A DNA stretch of 9,170 nt, taken from contig CAZIMF010000033.1 of the NCBI GenBank assembly GCA_964540445.1, forward strand, positions 1-9,170, in the 5' to 3' direction. The first letter of the stretch is position 1. Each line of letters begins with the position of its first letter. The stretch is from JALQXV01 sp964540445 (GTDB taxonomy: Bacteria; Patescibacteriota; Saccharimonadia; Saccharimonadales; 2-12-FULL-41-12). Positions 1 through 7,188 of this stretch are shown in pieces. The notes under the pieces were generated by a model. It was given only the letters and a program-made list of their open reading frames with translations, was not told where the DNA came from and made no database searches. Both the position numbers and the translations under genes were made by a program.

Positions 1-1374
1 GGGCTCAGCTTTAATGCAAGATACCACTATGTGCCTGACCCCACGCCGCAGGCCGGCAATAATTATCATGTCCTAAACGTCAAGGTTTTAAATGTTGCAC
101 AAACCCAGGCAAACGATAACTACATTCCATATCGTCAGGCGCAGTTTATTGTGAACCGTTCAGACCCCGGCAAGGACTCTTTCATCAGAGAGTGGGGGGT
201 TGGCTTCTTTCAGCGAACGCCACTGATGGGAGCAGTCACCGCCAATTATTTCACACTGCTCAACGATAAGCCGCCAATTGCTTTTACGTGGAGTCCAGTT
301 GGGGCTGATCCAGACCATACATATGTAAAATTTCAAATTATCGCCGGTGTTATGAACGCGCTTTTTATTGTGCCGGCGTTCTTTTTGTTGTCCAAATTCT
401 TTAATCGAAAGACGGCCGTGGTTGCCTGCCTCTTCATGGTTACCAGCCAGTTCTTTTTATACAATGCTGTATTTAGTTGGCCCAAGTCGTTGGTAGCGTT
501 TTTTATTCTGCTTTCCTGGCTGCTTTTGTTGGAGGAGAGGCTGCGTTTTACGGTATTGGCAGGAATAACAAGTGGCGTAGCCTACCTTGCACATGATTTA
601 TCAGTTCTATACATAGGTGCCAGTGTTCTGTTGCTGCTTGCTAACAAGCGCCTGCGAGAAACGCTGGTGTTCGGGCTTGCGACAATTGTATTTGCAATTC
701 CCTGGCTATTTACTGCCAATATAATATACCGTGCGCCTAGCAGTTTTATATACTATCCCATTTCAACTGGAGGTATCCCCCAACTTGATCAAAAAAAGCT
801 TATTATTCATCAATTCTTTCACACCTCGCCTCTTAGGCTACTGTATATAAGACTTGAGAATCTCTTTTACCTGTTAAGCCCCTACCAATTACTTACCTCT
901 GAGGGTGGCCAAGCTTTGTCCACACGTATGTGGGCGCTTGGATTGTATTCAATACCGGGATCAATAGGTTTTGGGCTAATTATACCGGCCTTTGCGGCCG
1001 CACTTAAGAGACTTGGTGGCCGAGATTTTTGGATACTAGCGCTGTCTCCAGTTATACTTTCATGCCTTATTATCGGCTGGCCCAAAGGCTTGGGGGCGCT
1101 GCATTTTGCCGAGGGCGTAGCTGTGCTCCTGAGCGGGCTCGGCGTTTTTTACTTGTTGCAGCTGAAGAACCTACGCTGGCTGTTTCTCGGCTTCGCCGTA
1201 AGTACTCTTCAGTTGATATTTTTTATCGATTACAGCTATCGATACGCTGTTGGCAGTTGGTTCACGCATCCAGCTGATCTGCTAAGGCTTATAGCCATGG
1301 CCGGGATTGTTATACTCTGCGGCTGGTCGGTATATAAGACGGCAAATGGCAAAAAAATCTGGCTCGCAGGCTAA
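1..1374 (+). CDS. GT-C / GT39-like polytopic membrane glycosyltransferase, 5' end missing
   Basis: The frame is open from the first base of the window to a TAA at 1372-1374, so this is the C-terminal part of a longer gene. A GTG at 31 could be read as a start, but it has no Shine-Dalgarno and the same frame continues upstream of it without a stop, so I treat it as internal. The visible 457 residues begin with a hydrophilic stretch, probably an extracytoplasmic loop containing QRTPLMG. About nine to ten hydrophobic helices follow from roughly nt 331, including one after the motif FSWPKS. This layout is typical of lipid-phosphosugar-dependent GT-C enzymes (GT39/PMT-like), which transfer sugars on the outer face of the membrane. 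The N-terminal catalytic acidic motif of such enzymes would lie outside the window, so neither activity nor substrate can be judged. The family call is by fold and general resemblance only; an unrelated multi-pass membrane protein cannot be excluded. Confidence 0.6.
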   Translation, partial: GLSFNARYHYVPDPTPQAGNNYHVLNVKVLNVAQTQANDNYIPYRQAQFIVNRSDPGKDSFIREWGVGFFQRTPLMGAVTANYFTLLNDKPPIAFTWSPVGADPDHTYVKFQIIAGVMNALFIVPAFFLLSKFFNRKTAVVACLFMVTSQFFLYNAVFSWPKSLVAFFILLSWLLLLEERLRFTVLAGITSGVAYLAHDLSVLYIGASVLLLLANKRLRETLVFGLATIVFAIPWLFTANIIYRAPSSFIYYPISTGGIPQLDQKKLIIHQFFHTSPLRLLYIRLENLFYLLSPYQLLTSEGGQALSTRMWALGLYSIPGSIGFGLIIPAFAAALKRLGGRDFWILALSPVILSCLIIGWPKGLGALHFAEGVAVLLSGLGVFYLLQLKNLRWLFLGFAVSTLQLIFFIDYSYRYAVGSWFTHPADLLRLIAMAGIVILCGWSVYKTANGKKIWLAG

Positions 1375-1375
1375 C

Positions 1376-1404
1376 TTCTAAGCAATTTACGTCTCTGTTA
1401 TAAT
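1376..1404 (+). promoter_or_regulatory. Extended -10 promoter for the Gmad2 / repeat-protein pair
   Basis: A perfect TATAAT lies at 1399-1404, preceded by TG at 1396-1397, giving the extended -10 form TGTTATAAT. A weak -35 (TTCTAA, 1376-1381, three of six matches to TTGACA) sits exactly 17 bases upstream. A start of transcription near 1411 would leave a leader of about 28 bases before the ATG at 1439. It lies in the 64-base gap between the membrane glycosyltransferase and the next gene, so the two downstream genes probably have their own transcript. Confidence 0.65.
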
Positions 1405-1423
1405 AAATAAAGATGCATTATTT

Positions 1424-1428
1424 GGTGA
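1424..1428 (+). promoter_or_regulatory. Ribosome binding site supporting the ATG at 1439
   Basis: GGTGA, part of the AGGAGGTGA consensus, lies 10 bases before the ATG at 1439. It supports that start over any later one. Confidence 0.55.
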
Positions 1429-1438
1429 AAGAAAAAGT

Positions 1439-1960
1439 ATGAAAAGATTAGCCTCAAAAAAATTGCTAGTCATACTAATTGTAGCGGCGGCCATTGCAGC
1501 TGGGCTGGTTGTACTCCATAACAGAAACCATCATAGCAACCGTGTTCAGCCGCTTCTTACTAAGAACAACACGACGGCCAAGAGCCAGCCGGCCAAAACT
1601 AGCACCCAAGGCGAGGGCGGTGCTATTGATACGCATGGCAGTGATGCTGGTACCTCCCCTAAGACAAAGCCGGCTATGTCCACGTCGGGCATTATCAGTG
1701 TCAATCAGCCAGCGGCCAATGCCAAGCTTAGTTCCGGCGATATCCTGGGCGGAACTGCCAAGGTTGATACCATTCAGTTTCGTTTGATTGATAATGTAGT
1801 TGGCGTTATTGCTCAGGGTTCATTGAAAGTGGTTGATGACAAGTACTCCGGCTCCCTGCGATTTCAACCGCGCGGTACGGCTGGCAGGCTGGATGTTTTT
1901 AGCCTTGATCCCACGACTGGTGCTGAGATTAACGAAGTACAAATACCGGTCAGTCTATGA
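1439..1960 (+). CDS. Membrane-anchored protein with C-terminal Gmad2-like Ig-type domain
   Basis: This 173-residue protein has three parts. A positively charged N-terminus and one hydrophobic helix (about residues 8-26) form a signal anchor; no lipobox cysteine is present, so it is probably not a lipoprotein. A low-complexity Thr/Ser/Lys/Gly-rich linker (about 28-84) follows. A compact beta-rich C-terminal domain (about 85-173) begins ISVNQPAANAKL and ends EVQIPVSL. The order of elements (V..P....L.SGD.LGGTA, FRLID, G.L, LRF, LDVFSLD, G.E, VPV) fits the Gmad2 family (PF10648), an immunoglobulin-like domain found in extracytoplasmic proteins and originally linked to spore germination proteins. 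Its role is unknown; it may bind a partner or wall glycan. The stop overlaps the next start as ATGA, which implies translational coupling and suggests the two products work together outside the membrane. The family call is from pattern only. Confidence 0.7.
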   Translation: MKRLASKKLLVILIVAAAIAAGLVVLHNRNHHSNRVQPLLTKNNTTAKSQPAKTSTQGEGGAIDTHGSDAGTSPKTKPAMSTSGIISVNQPAANAKLSSGDILGGTAKVDTIQFRLIDNVVGVIAQGSLKVVDDKYSGSLRFQPRGTAGRLDVFSLDPTTGAEINEVQIPVSL

Positions 1961-3567
1961 TGATGAAAATAAATAGTATCAAAGCTGCATACTTGTTTTC
2001 GGCAGTTCTGATTTTGTCATCAGTGCTTTTTGCCGCGTTACCTTCTCACGTCAAAGCCGCTTACAATCCAAATCTACTGATAAGCGATACAGTTTTTACC
2101 AATAACGGGGCAATGTCCCAAAGCGATGTACAAAACTTTCTAGCCAGTAAGAACAGTGGTTTGACGAGTTATAAAGACACAGAGGACTGCGGCAGCCCTG
2201 GCGGTACCCACTACTCTTACTACACTAATTACTATTCCTGCGGACAGTACGTATCGGCGGCCAAAATCATCTGGGATGCAGCCCAGGCTTATCAAATCAG
2301 CCCTAGAACCATACTTGCTACCTTGCAAAAAGAGCAGTCGTTGGTTACTACTCCCAATCCGACGTCTTCACAGCTAGACTGTGCTATGGGTTACAACTCT
2401 TGCGGAGGTTTCGTCGGGTTCTTCACCCAAGTCGACAACGGCACGTGGGCGCTCAAGACTTACTATGAACTGATGAATGGCCGTAATTGGTGGGGTTACA
2501 CTCCCTCCAGTTATCCCTGTAAATCTGCAAGCAGTTTGTATTCCGCCGGTTTGTATCCAAATAACACCGTGACCTTTTACAATCCGGGCGGCTCGGCCAG
2601 AACAGTTACAATTGGGTCTTCGGGAACAGCAGCTTTGTACTGTTACACGCCATATGTCGGTCCATACAGCGAAACGGGTTATTCTGGCAGTTACAACTTT
2701 GTCTATTGGTTTGAGCAGTGGTGGGGATCTACTACCGACCCCTGCGGTAATCCGGTCATCAATTACGGCCCCGGCTACCGTCCATCTGTCAACGGGGACT
2801 ACACTGGTGATGCCCGAACGGAGGCTACTATATTCAGGCCAAGCGATGGTTGCTGGCACACCCGCGCCGTTGGCGATATTCTGTTTGGTCAATCAGGGGA
2901 TATCCCAGTACCAGGAGATTACAATGGCGACGGCCGAACAGATATAGCTGTCTATCGGCCAAGTGACGGCGGCTGGCATATCCGGGGCGTAGGTGACTTT
3001 GCCTATGGCAGATCGACTGATATACCGGTCCCGGCCGATTACAACGGCGACGGCCGAACAGATATAGCTGTCTATCGGCCAAGTGACGGCACCTGGCATA
3101 TCCGGGGTGTCGGCGACTTTCAGTATGGAAAGCCTGGTGATATCCCGGTCCCGGGAGATTACAACGGTGATACCATAACAGATATCGCGGTCTTTAGACC
3201 CAGCGAGGGTGGTTGGCATATCCGGGGCGTAGGTGACTTCCCATACGGCCAATACGGAGATATCCCGGTCCCGGGAGATTACAACGGTGACCGTCACACC
3301 GACGTTGCTATCTTTAGACCCAGCGAGGGTGGTTGGCATATCCGGGGCGTAGGTGACTTTGCCTATGGCAGATCGACTGATATACCTGTACCAGGTGACT
3401 ATAACGGCGACGGAAGAACAGACGCGGCCATCTTTAGGCCGGTGGAGGGCGGTTGGCATATACGAGCTGTCGGCGACTTTGGTTATGGGAAGTCAACGGA
3501 TATTCCCGCGGTCCAAACCCTCAATGCCTATTTGCTCTACCAATACGGGCTTATACTCGGTTATTGA
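1957..3567 (+). CDS. Secreted protein: lysozyme-like domain plus six FG-GAP/VCBS-type repeats
   Basis: This 536-residue protein starts with a Sec signal peptide: Lys at 4 and 9, a hydrophobic core around 11-28, and likely cleavage after A34 in VKA-AYN. Residues about 36-260 form an extracellular domain with the motifs LLISDTVFTNNGAMS, ILATLQKEQSLV (with E126), AMGYNSCGGFVGFF and FVYWFEQWWGS. I recognise this pattern from secreted proteins of Actinobacteria and Saccharibacteria; the helix carrying E126 resembles the catalytic helix of lysozyme-like muramidases, but the enzymatic role is an inference. Residues 281-520 are six 40-residue repeats with DYNGDGRTD calcium-loop-like motifs, as in FG-GAP/VCBS beta-propellers, followed by a short tail. 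Eight cysteines (78, 95, 142, 149, 188, 229, 263, 299) all lie in the N-terminal part and the first repeat, suggesting disulfides outside the cell. Three consecutive ATG codons begin the gene; the first overlaps the upstream stop as ATGA and no good Shine-Dalgarno is visible, so coupling probably drives translation. Cell-wall or host-cell binding is plausible but unproven. Confidence 0.8.
   Translation: MMMKINSIKAAYLFSAVLILSSVLFAALPSHVKAAYNPNLLISDTVFTNNGAMSQSDVQNFLASKNSGLTSYKDTEDCGSPGGTHYSYYTNYYSCGQYVSAAKIIWDAAQAYQISPRTILATLQKEQSLVTTPNPTSSQLDCAMGYNSCGGFVGFFTQVDNGTWALKTYYELMNGRNWWGYTPSSYPCKSASSLYSAGLYPNNTVTFYNPGGSARTVTIGSSGTAALYCYTPYVGPYSETGYSGSYNFVYWFEQWWGSTTDPCGNPVINYGPGYRPSVNGDYTGDARTEATIFRPSDGCWHTRAVGDILFGQSGDIPVPGDYNGDGRTDIAVYRPSDGGWHIRGVGDFAYGRSTDIPVPADYNGDGRTDIAVYRPSDGTWHIRGVGDFQYGKPGDIPVPGDYNGDTITDIAVFRPSEGGWHIRGVGDFPYGQYGDIPVPGDYNGDRHTDVAIFRPSEGGWHIRGVGDFAYGRSTDIPVPGDYNGDGRTDAAIFRPVEGGWHIRAVGDFGYGKSTDIPAVQTLNAYLLYQYGLILGY
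2797..3516 (+). repeat. Six tandem 120-bp in-frame repeats
   Basis: The units are 2797-2916, 2917-3036, 3037-3156, 3157-3276, 3277-3396 and 3397-3516, each exactly 40 codons with no spacer. The consensus runs DYNGDGRTD, then a short beta strand, RPS.GGWHIRGVGDF, and a DIPVPG end. Units 2, 3 and 6 keep the full DYNGDGRTD loop. Unit 1 (DYTGDARTE, with a cysteine), unit 4 (DYNGDTITD) and unit 5 (DYNGDRHTD) deviate. Several blocks are nearly identical at DNA level between neighbouring and non-neighbouring units, which points to recent duplication or gene conversion. Confidence 0.95.
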
Positions 3568-3585
3568 TAGACTGGGCCCGTTTTT
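3545..3585 (+). terminator. Possible intrinsic terminator overlapping the end of the repeat-protein gene
   Basis: ACGGGC at 3545-3550 is the exact reverse complement of GCCCGT at 3576-3581. Two G-U pairs and one A-U pair extend the stem inward to 3553/3573. Five T residues follow at 3581-3585. The loop is long (about 19 bases) and the left arm lies inside the last codons, so efficiency is uncertain. It sits just before the next promoter, where a terminator would be expected. Confidence 0.4.
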
Positions 3586-3612
3586 GTGCATAGTCTAGAA
3601 ATATGTTATAAA
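3584..3612 (+). promoter_or_regulatory. Extended -10 promoter for the double glycosyltransferase
   Basis: TATAAA at 3607-3612 is preceded by TG at 3604-3605, giving TGTTATAAA. A partial -35 (TTGTGC, 3584-3589) stands 17 bases upstream. Predicted transcription from about 3619 leaves a leader of roughly 55 bases before the ATG at 3674. No convincing Shine-Dalgarno precedes that ATG. The rest of the 106-base gap (3568-3673) shows nothing else that I recognise. Confidence 0.55.
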
Positions 3613-3673
3613 GATAAAGCTAAATAATCCTCGCTCCTAGGCCATCTAAAGAGTAGCTGGTATCATCTTATAT

Positions 3674-6241
3674 ATGCCGACAAAAGCACCTAGATCCTGT
3701 TTGCTTATCACCTATGGTCCGGTGCCCACAACACAATATCAAACGGTAGAGGGCGGCGGTATGCGGGTTTGGGGACTCGCGAAAGGGCTTAAGGCTAACG
3801 GCATCGACGTGGTCGTGGGCGTTAATCAATCATTCCCTCAAAAGCTAGAGGAGCACGAGGGGATCCGACTCATAAACTGGGAATTGAACGATCAATTCGC
3901 CAGTCTTATTAACACGTATGACGCGGTCGTTATGAGCTATTGCATGGGCGACCCTTCGATATTTGTCGTCAATAATCTCAGCGACAACGTCCAGCTGATT
4001 CTAGACGCCTACGTGCCTATTTATGTAGAGGTTTCGGCCCGTGACTCTAAAGATACTGATACTGAATATACGAATTACATGGCCGACATCGCTCACTTTA
4101 ACAAAGTGCTGAAGCGCGGCGATTATTTCTTGTGCGCTAACGAAGCCCAGAAAACTTTTTATACCGGCGTATTGTCGAGTCTTGGCATTGTTAACCCTCG
4201 GTCGTACCGTGAGAAGCGTCTTTTAGTCGTTCCGTTTGGAATTCATGATACGCCCACCAAGGCGTCCGAAAATCCTTACCTCAAGTTGTCGATTACGGAA
4301 AAAGATTTCGTGGTGCTGTGGTTCGGCGGCCTGTATCCCTGGTTCCATGTCGAGGAACTGCTAGCGGCTATGTTGTCGCTCTCAAAAAACAAGTTGATAA
4401 AATTCGTGTTTGTGGGGGGCAAAAATCCCTTTAACGACAACCCCGACCTCAGAAAGCAATACGAAAAAACGGTTTCTTTCGCCGATGAGCATAGTTTGAC
4501 GAATACGTCGGTTTTCTTTGCTGACTGGGTAGATTTTGATGAGCGAATTAACTGGTACAAACATGCTGATATTGTTATAAGCCTTAACCAACCAGGTGAG
4601 GAAAACAAATATTCTTGGCGAACCCGCGTTATGGATTACGTTTGGGGCGAGCTGGCCATACTAACCAACGGCGGTGACCCTTTGAGCGAAGATTTAATAG
4701 CCGCCGACGCGGCCATACGTTTACCCAAACTTTCCTCAGCCGCCATAGTGAAAGCGGTTGAAACTATATACAACCATCAAGGCTCACTGGTTGGCGTCAA
4801 AAAAAACGTCAGGGCTTTGAAGCCAGCCTATTACTGGGATAGCGTTACTAAGCCAGTCGAAGCAGCTATCGCCCAGGGCTTATTGCCCTACGCGGCAGAG
4901 ACTTCTTATAAGAAAAAGCTCGGTATAACAAGCCAAGAAGATACTGATACCGCAACGCCGGCTTCAGCTAACAAACTTCGGCAAGCATGGAACGTAACGC
5001 CTCGGGTAGTAGCGAAGGTCCGCACCAAGGGCATGCTACGGTCCGCGAAAATAGCAACGAGGATCGTTGGGACGCAGGTAAAAAAACGAACGGTTAATAA
5101 CCGCCGCAGACAGTACGTGTTTATATCACATCCGCTGGATAACACTGGTGCGCCCGTAGTGCTGCTTCAGATTATAAAAGAGTTCGCTCTCAAGTACGGC
5201 GGCAGCAATGTTAAGGTTGTTACTCCAGGCGCTGAAGATGCCCAGCTCAGAATATTACGTGAGCTTGGCGTTGCGGTAGAGACGGCTGTTTTCGGAATCG
5301 GGTTTCGATTTATCCGTTTGCAGCTTGGCCTTAGGAAAAATGACTTTGTACTCATGAACACGGTTGCTATTTATGACAACTACCGTGACTTCGTTATGTT
5401 TTGGCTCAAGAGCGGCCGGCTCAAGCATGCTTACTGGTTTATTCATGAAGACAGGGCGCAACTGCCTGTACTCCGCAAAGATTTCTTAGACAAGAAAAAT
5501 ATCGCGCAGGTTCATACTTTGCTTAAAAAACATGAGCTGGACGTTTTGGTGCCCTCGGAACGCACAAAAAAGGAATACAACGAATTGCTAGATACAACGT
5601 TGGTGCGGACGATTAACTTACATGTTGAAGTCGATAAGAAGTATTACTTTACGCGAAAGGCTTCCGACTACAAAAGAATTGATTTCTTGCTCCAGGGCAC
5701 GCCCAGTGATGGTCGCAAAGGACACTTAATAGCAATTACGGCCTTCAACGAGTTTCTTAAAACGTATTACCTCAAAAACCCTGAAAACTATAGAGACTTC
5801 GCGCTGCACTTCGTATCAATCGGTAATGATTATGTCTCGCAGCAAGTACGCAGCATTGGCAATAGCCTGCTCGGATCCAGGCTGAGGTTATACTCCTCAA
5901 TGCCCAAAACAAAAGTACTGGATATCTATGCCAAATGTAACGCGGTTATTTGCTGCTCGCTGAACGAAACGTTCGGACTATACGTCGCTGAAAGCATGTT
6001 TATGGGGGCTATAGTGCTGCGTAATAACAGTGCTGGCGTTGATGAGCAGTTACAAGAAGGCAAGAATGGATATTTCATTGATCATACTAACATACGGCAA
6101 TTCACCAAAGTCATAGAAAAGGTCCTTAATAGGAAAACCTCGCCTGATACAAAGCTACTCGCTATGGGTCAAGCGTCCCAAAAGATTATTGAAATTTATG
6201 GTAAAAACAATTACTTGGAGCAGCTCGAAAACCTTAGCTAG
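3674..6241 (+). CDS. Bimodular GT-B (GT4-like) glycosyltransferase
   Basis: This 855-residue protein has no signal peptide or membrane helix and is probably cytoplasmic. Module one (about 1-410) begins with the nucleotide-sugar enzyme pattern GGGMRVWGLAKGL (27-39). It has a mid-domain hinge near VVPFGIH (185-191), then VLWFGGLYPWFH and VFVGGKNP, and ends with WRTRVMDYVWGELAIL (315-330); the usual E-x7-E is not evident here. A charged linker rich in Lys/Arg (about 411-478) follows. Module two (about 480-855) begins FISHPLDNTGAPVVLLQ and carries a clear GT4 E-x7-E motif at E765 and E773 (NETFGLYVAES), then GYFID. Such tandem enzymes usually make two linkages of a polysaccharide repeat or polymerise it. 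ATG 3674 is the first usable start after the in-frame stop at 3647. Sugar donors cannot be predicted. The gene converges with, and overlaps by four bases, the methyltransferase gene of an ABC glycan-export operon, which supports a role in building the exported chain. Confidence 0.85.
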   Translation: MPTKAPRSCLLITYGPVPTTQYQTVEGGGMRVWGLAKGLKANGIDVVVGVNQSFPQKLEEHEGIRLINWELNDQFASLINTYDAVVMSYCMGDPSIFVVNNLSDNVQLILDAYVPIYVEVSARDSKDTDTEYTNYMADIAHFNKVLKRGDYFLCANEAQKTFYTGVLSSLGIVNPRSYREKRLLVVPFGIHDTPTKASENPYLKLSITEKDFVVLWFGGLYPWFHVEELLAAMLSLSKNKLIKFVFVGGKNPFNDNPDLRKQYEKTVSFADEHSLTNTSVFFADWVDFDERINWYKHADIVISLNQPGEENKYSWRTRVMDYVWGELAILTNGGDPLSEDLIAADAAIRLPKLSSAAIVKAVETIYNHQGSLVGVKKNVRALKPAYYWDSVTKPVEAAIAQGLLPYAAETSYKKKLGITSQEDTDTATPASANKLRQAWNVTPRVVAKVRTKGMLRSAKIATRIVGTQVKKRTVNNRRRQYVFISHPLDNTGAPVVLLQIIKEFALKYGGSNVKVVTPGAEDAQLRILRELGVAVETAVFGIGFRFIRLQLGLRKNDFVLMNTVAIYDNYRDFVMFWLKSGRLKHAYWFIHEDRAQLPVLRKDFLDKKNIAQVHTLLKKHELDVLVPSERTKKEYNELLDTTLVRTINLHVEVDKKYYFTRKASDYKRIDFLLQGTPSDGRKGHLIAITAFNEFLKTYYLKNPENYRDFALHFVSIGNDYVSQQVRSIGNSLLGSRLRLYSSMPKTKVLDIYAKCNAVICCSLNETFGLYVAESMFMGAIVLRNNSAGVDEQLQEGKNGYFIDHTNIRQFTKVIEKVLNRKTSPDTKLLAMGQASQKIIEIYGKNNYLEQLENLS

Positions 6242-7182
6242 GGCTGTGCCTTTGATTTGAGTCTGGCCAAATTCTTTCTAACCTTATGTATGGTCTTGTA
6301 GGTCCTGGATGACTCTACTATATCGACCTTGCTTTGCAGAGCCTTGTTCGTGTCGATATAGTGCTCGATTATTTTGACCTGTTCCTTGGCGTGTTGCTGC
6401 AGATTTTCGACTTTCTGGTTCAAATCATCCATGGCCGCGTTTCGAATACGTTCGGGTTTTTCGGGCGTGATAACTTTTGTTTTAGCGGAACGATTCGGGG
6501 CGTTGTTGCCTTTGGGCTGGATAATAAGCTTGTACTGAAAGGCTCGAGCTTCTGGTTTATCAACCATCTCCCAAAATTTCTTGTTGGGCATAAGACCGTT
6601 TCTAGCCAAAATAGTCTTGATAACACTATCCGGGTAATCGTTAGTCGTGAAGTCAATGGATTTTAGCTTATAGCCGGCGCTACTAATAAGATCGGTAAGA
6701 GATTTTTTCGTGAAGTATTTTAAATGAGTGTTATCTAAAATACCCATGGGTTCGTACTCGAAATTACCGCTAATTAGTTCAAGCCTGACACTTATATGAG
6801 CTACGTTTGGCGTTGATATGAAAACCAGGCCGTTTTTCTTTAGTAGCGCTTTGGACTTTTCTAAAACTTTTCCAGGATCTTTAAGGTGCTCGATAACATC
6901 GCCATAGAATAAGTAGTCGTACTGGCGTTCATAGATTTTGGCTGGCCAATCCCCGTCAAGATCAAACGAATATACGCCGTCTAATACTTTTTTTGCTTCC
7001 TTAATATCATCACTAATCTCAACACCGTAAACTGTGCAGCCTTTGTTGTCTTTTAGATATTTACCGAAGTAGCCGGTAGCGCAGCCGAAATCCAAAACGG
7101 TCGTGCCTGGTTTGATATCATCGATCATCCACTCGATTGCGCCGCGCAGACTGGGAGGCAGATTTTCTGAGTACTTAGACAT
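6238..7182 (-). CDS. Class I SAM-dependent methyltransferase with C-terminal coiled coil
   Basis: This 314-residue protein has a Methyltransf_23-type Rossmann domain (about 15-225). Motif I is VLDFGCATGYFG (29-40), the ribose-binding acidic residue is E55 in VYGVEIS, the post-II motif is DVIEHL (95-100), FISTPN is at 121-126, and DNTHLKYFT at 150-158 matches a block common in this family. A polar linker (about 226-250) leads to a predicted coiled coil at about 254-289 whose a/d positions run L, V, L, A, Q, I, Y, N, L, V, V in regular 4-3 spacing. A basic tail (SSRTYKTIHKVRK) follows; tails of this kind are common at the C-terminus of glycan-cluster glycosyltransferases and methyltransferases. 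The gene starts six bases after the Wzt stop. It probably methylates a sugar of the exported glycan, possibly as a terminal cap. The substrate is inferred from context; a small-molecule or lipid substrate is not excluded. Confidence 0.82.
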   Translation of the reverse strand: MSKYSENLPPSLRGAIEWMIDDIKPGTTVLDFGCATGYFGKYLKDNKGCTVYGVEISDDIKEAKKVLDGVYSFDLDGDWPAKIYERQYDYLFYGDVIEHLKDPGKVLEKSKALLKKNGLVFISTPNVAHISVRLELISGNFEYEPMGILDNTHLKYFTKKSLTDLISSAGYKLKSIDFTTNDYPDSVIKTILARNGLMPNKKFWEMVDKPEARAFQYKLIIQPKGNNAPNRSAKTKVITPEKPERIRNAAMDDLNQKVENLQQHAKEQVKIIEHYIDTNKALQSKVDIVESSRTYKTIHKVRKNLARLKSKAQP

Positions 7183-7188
7183 GTTTCG

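Noticed and set aside
31..33. GTG as the true start of the first gene
   Set aside because: The frame is open further upstream to the window edge, no Shine-Dalgarno precedes it, and the protein would begin in the middle of an extracytoplasmic loop.
2374..2892. Open frame of 172 codons on the minus strand
   Set aside because: It is antisense to the lysozyme-like domain region, which has clear domain motifs and a signal peptide on the plus strand; no ribosome binding site or family pattern is seen.
2893..3459. Open frame of 188 codons on the minus strand with internal repeats
   Set aside because: It lies antisense to the 120-bp repeat array. Its repeats and its freedom from stops follow from the plus-strand repeats, and the product resembles no protein family.
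2797..3516. Tandem repeats considered as a CRISPR array or non-coding satellite
   Set aside because: The units are 120 bp, contiguous without spacers, in frame, and encode a known calcium-loop repeat pattern.
1957..3567. Recoding of TGA as glycine, as in some Patescibacteria
   Set aside because: Three genes end naturally at TGA with neighbours starting right there (ATGA overlap, TGA-ATG junction), which fits table 11.
3574..3579. GGGCCC palindrome as an operator or restriction-related site
   Set aside because: It is a six-base palindrome with no flanking symmetry; its right half is better explained as part of the terminator stem.
6334..6666. Open frame of 110 codons on the plus strand
   Set aside because: It is antisense to the methyltransferase C-terminal region; composition and lack of a family pattern fit a shadow frame.
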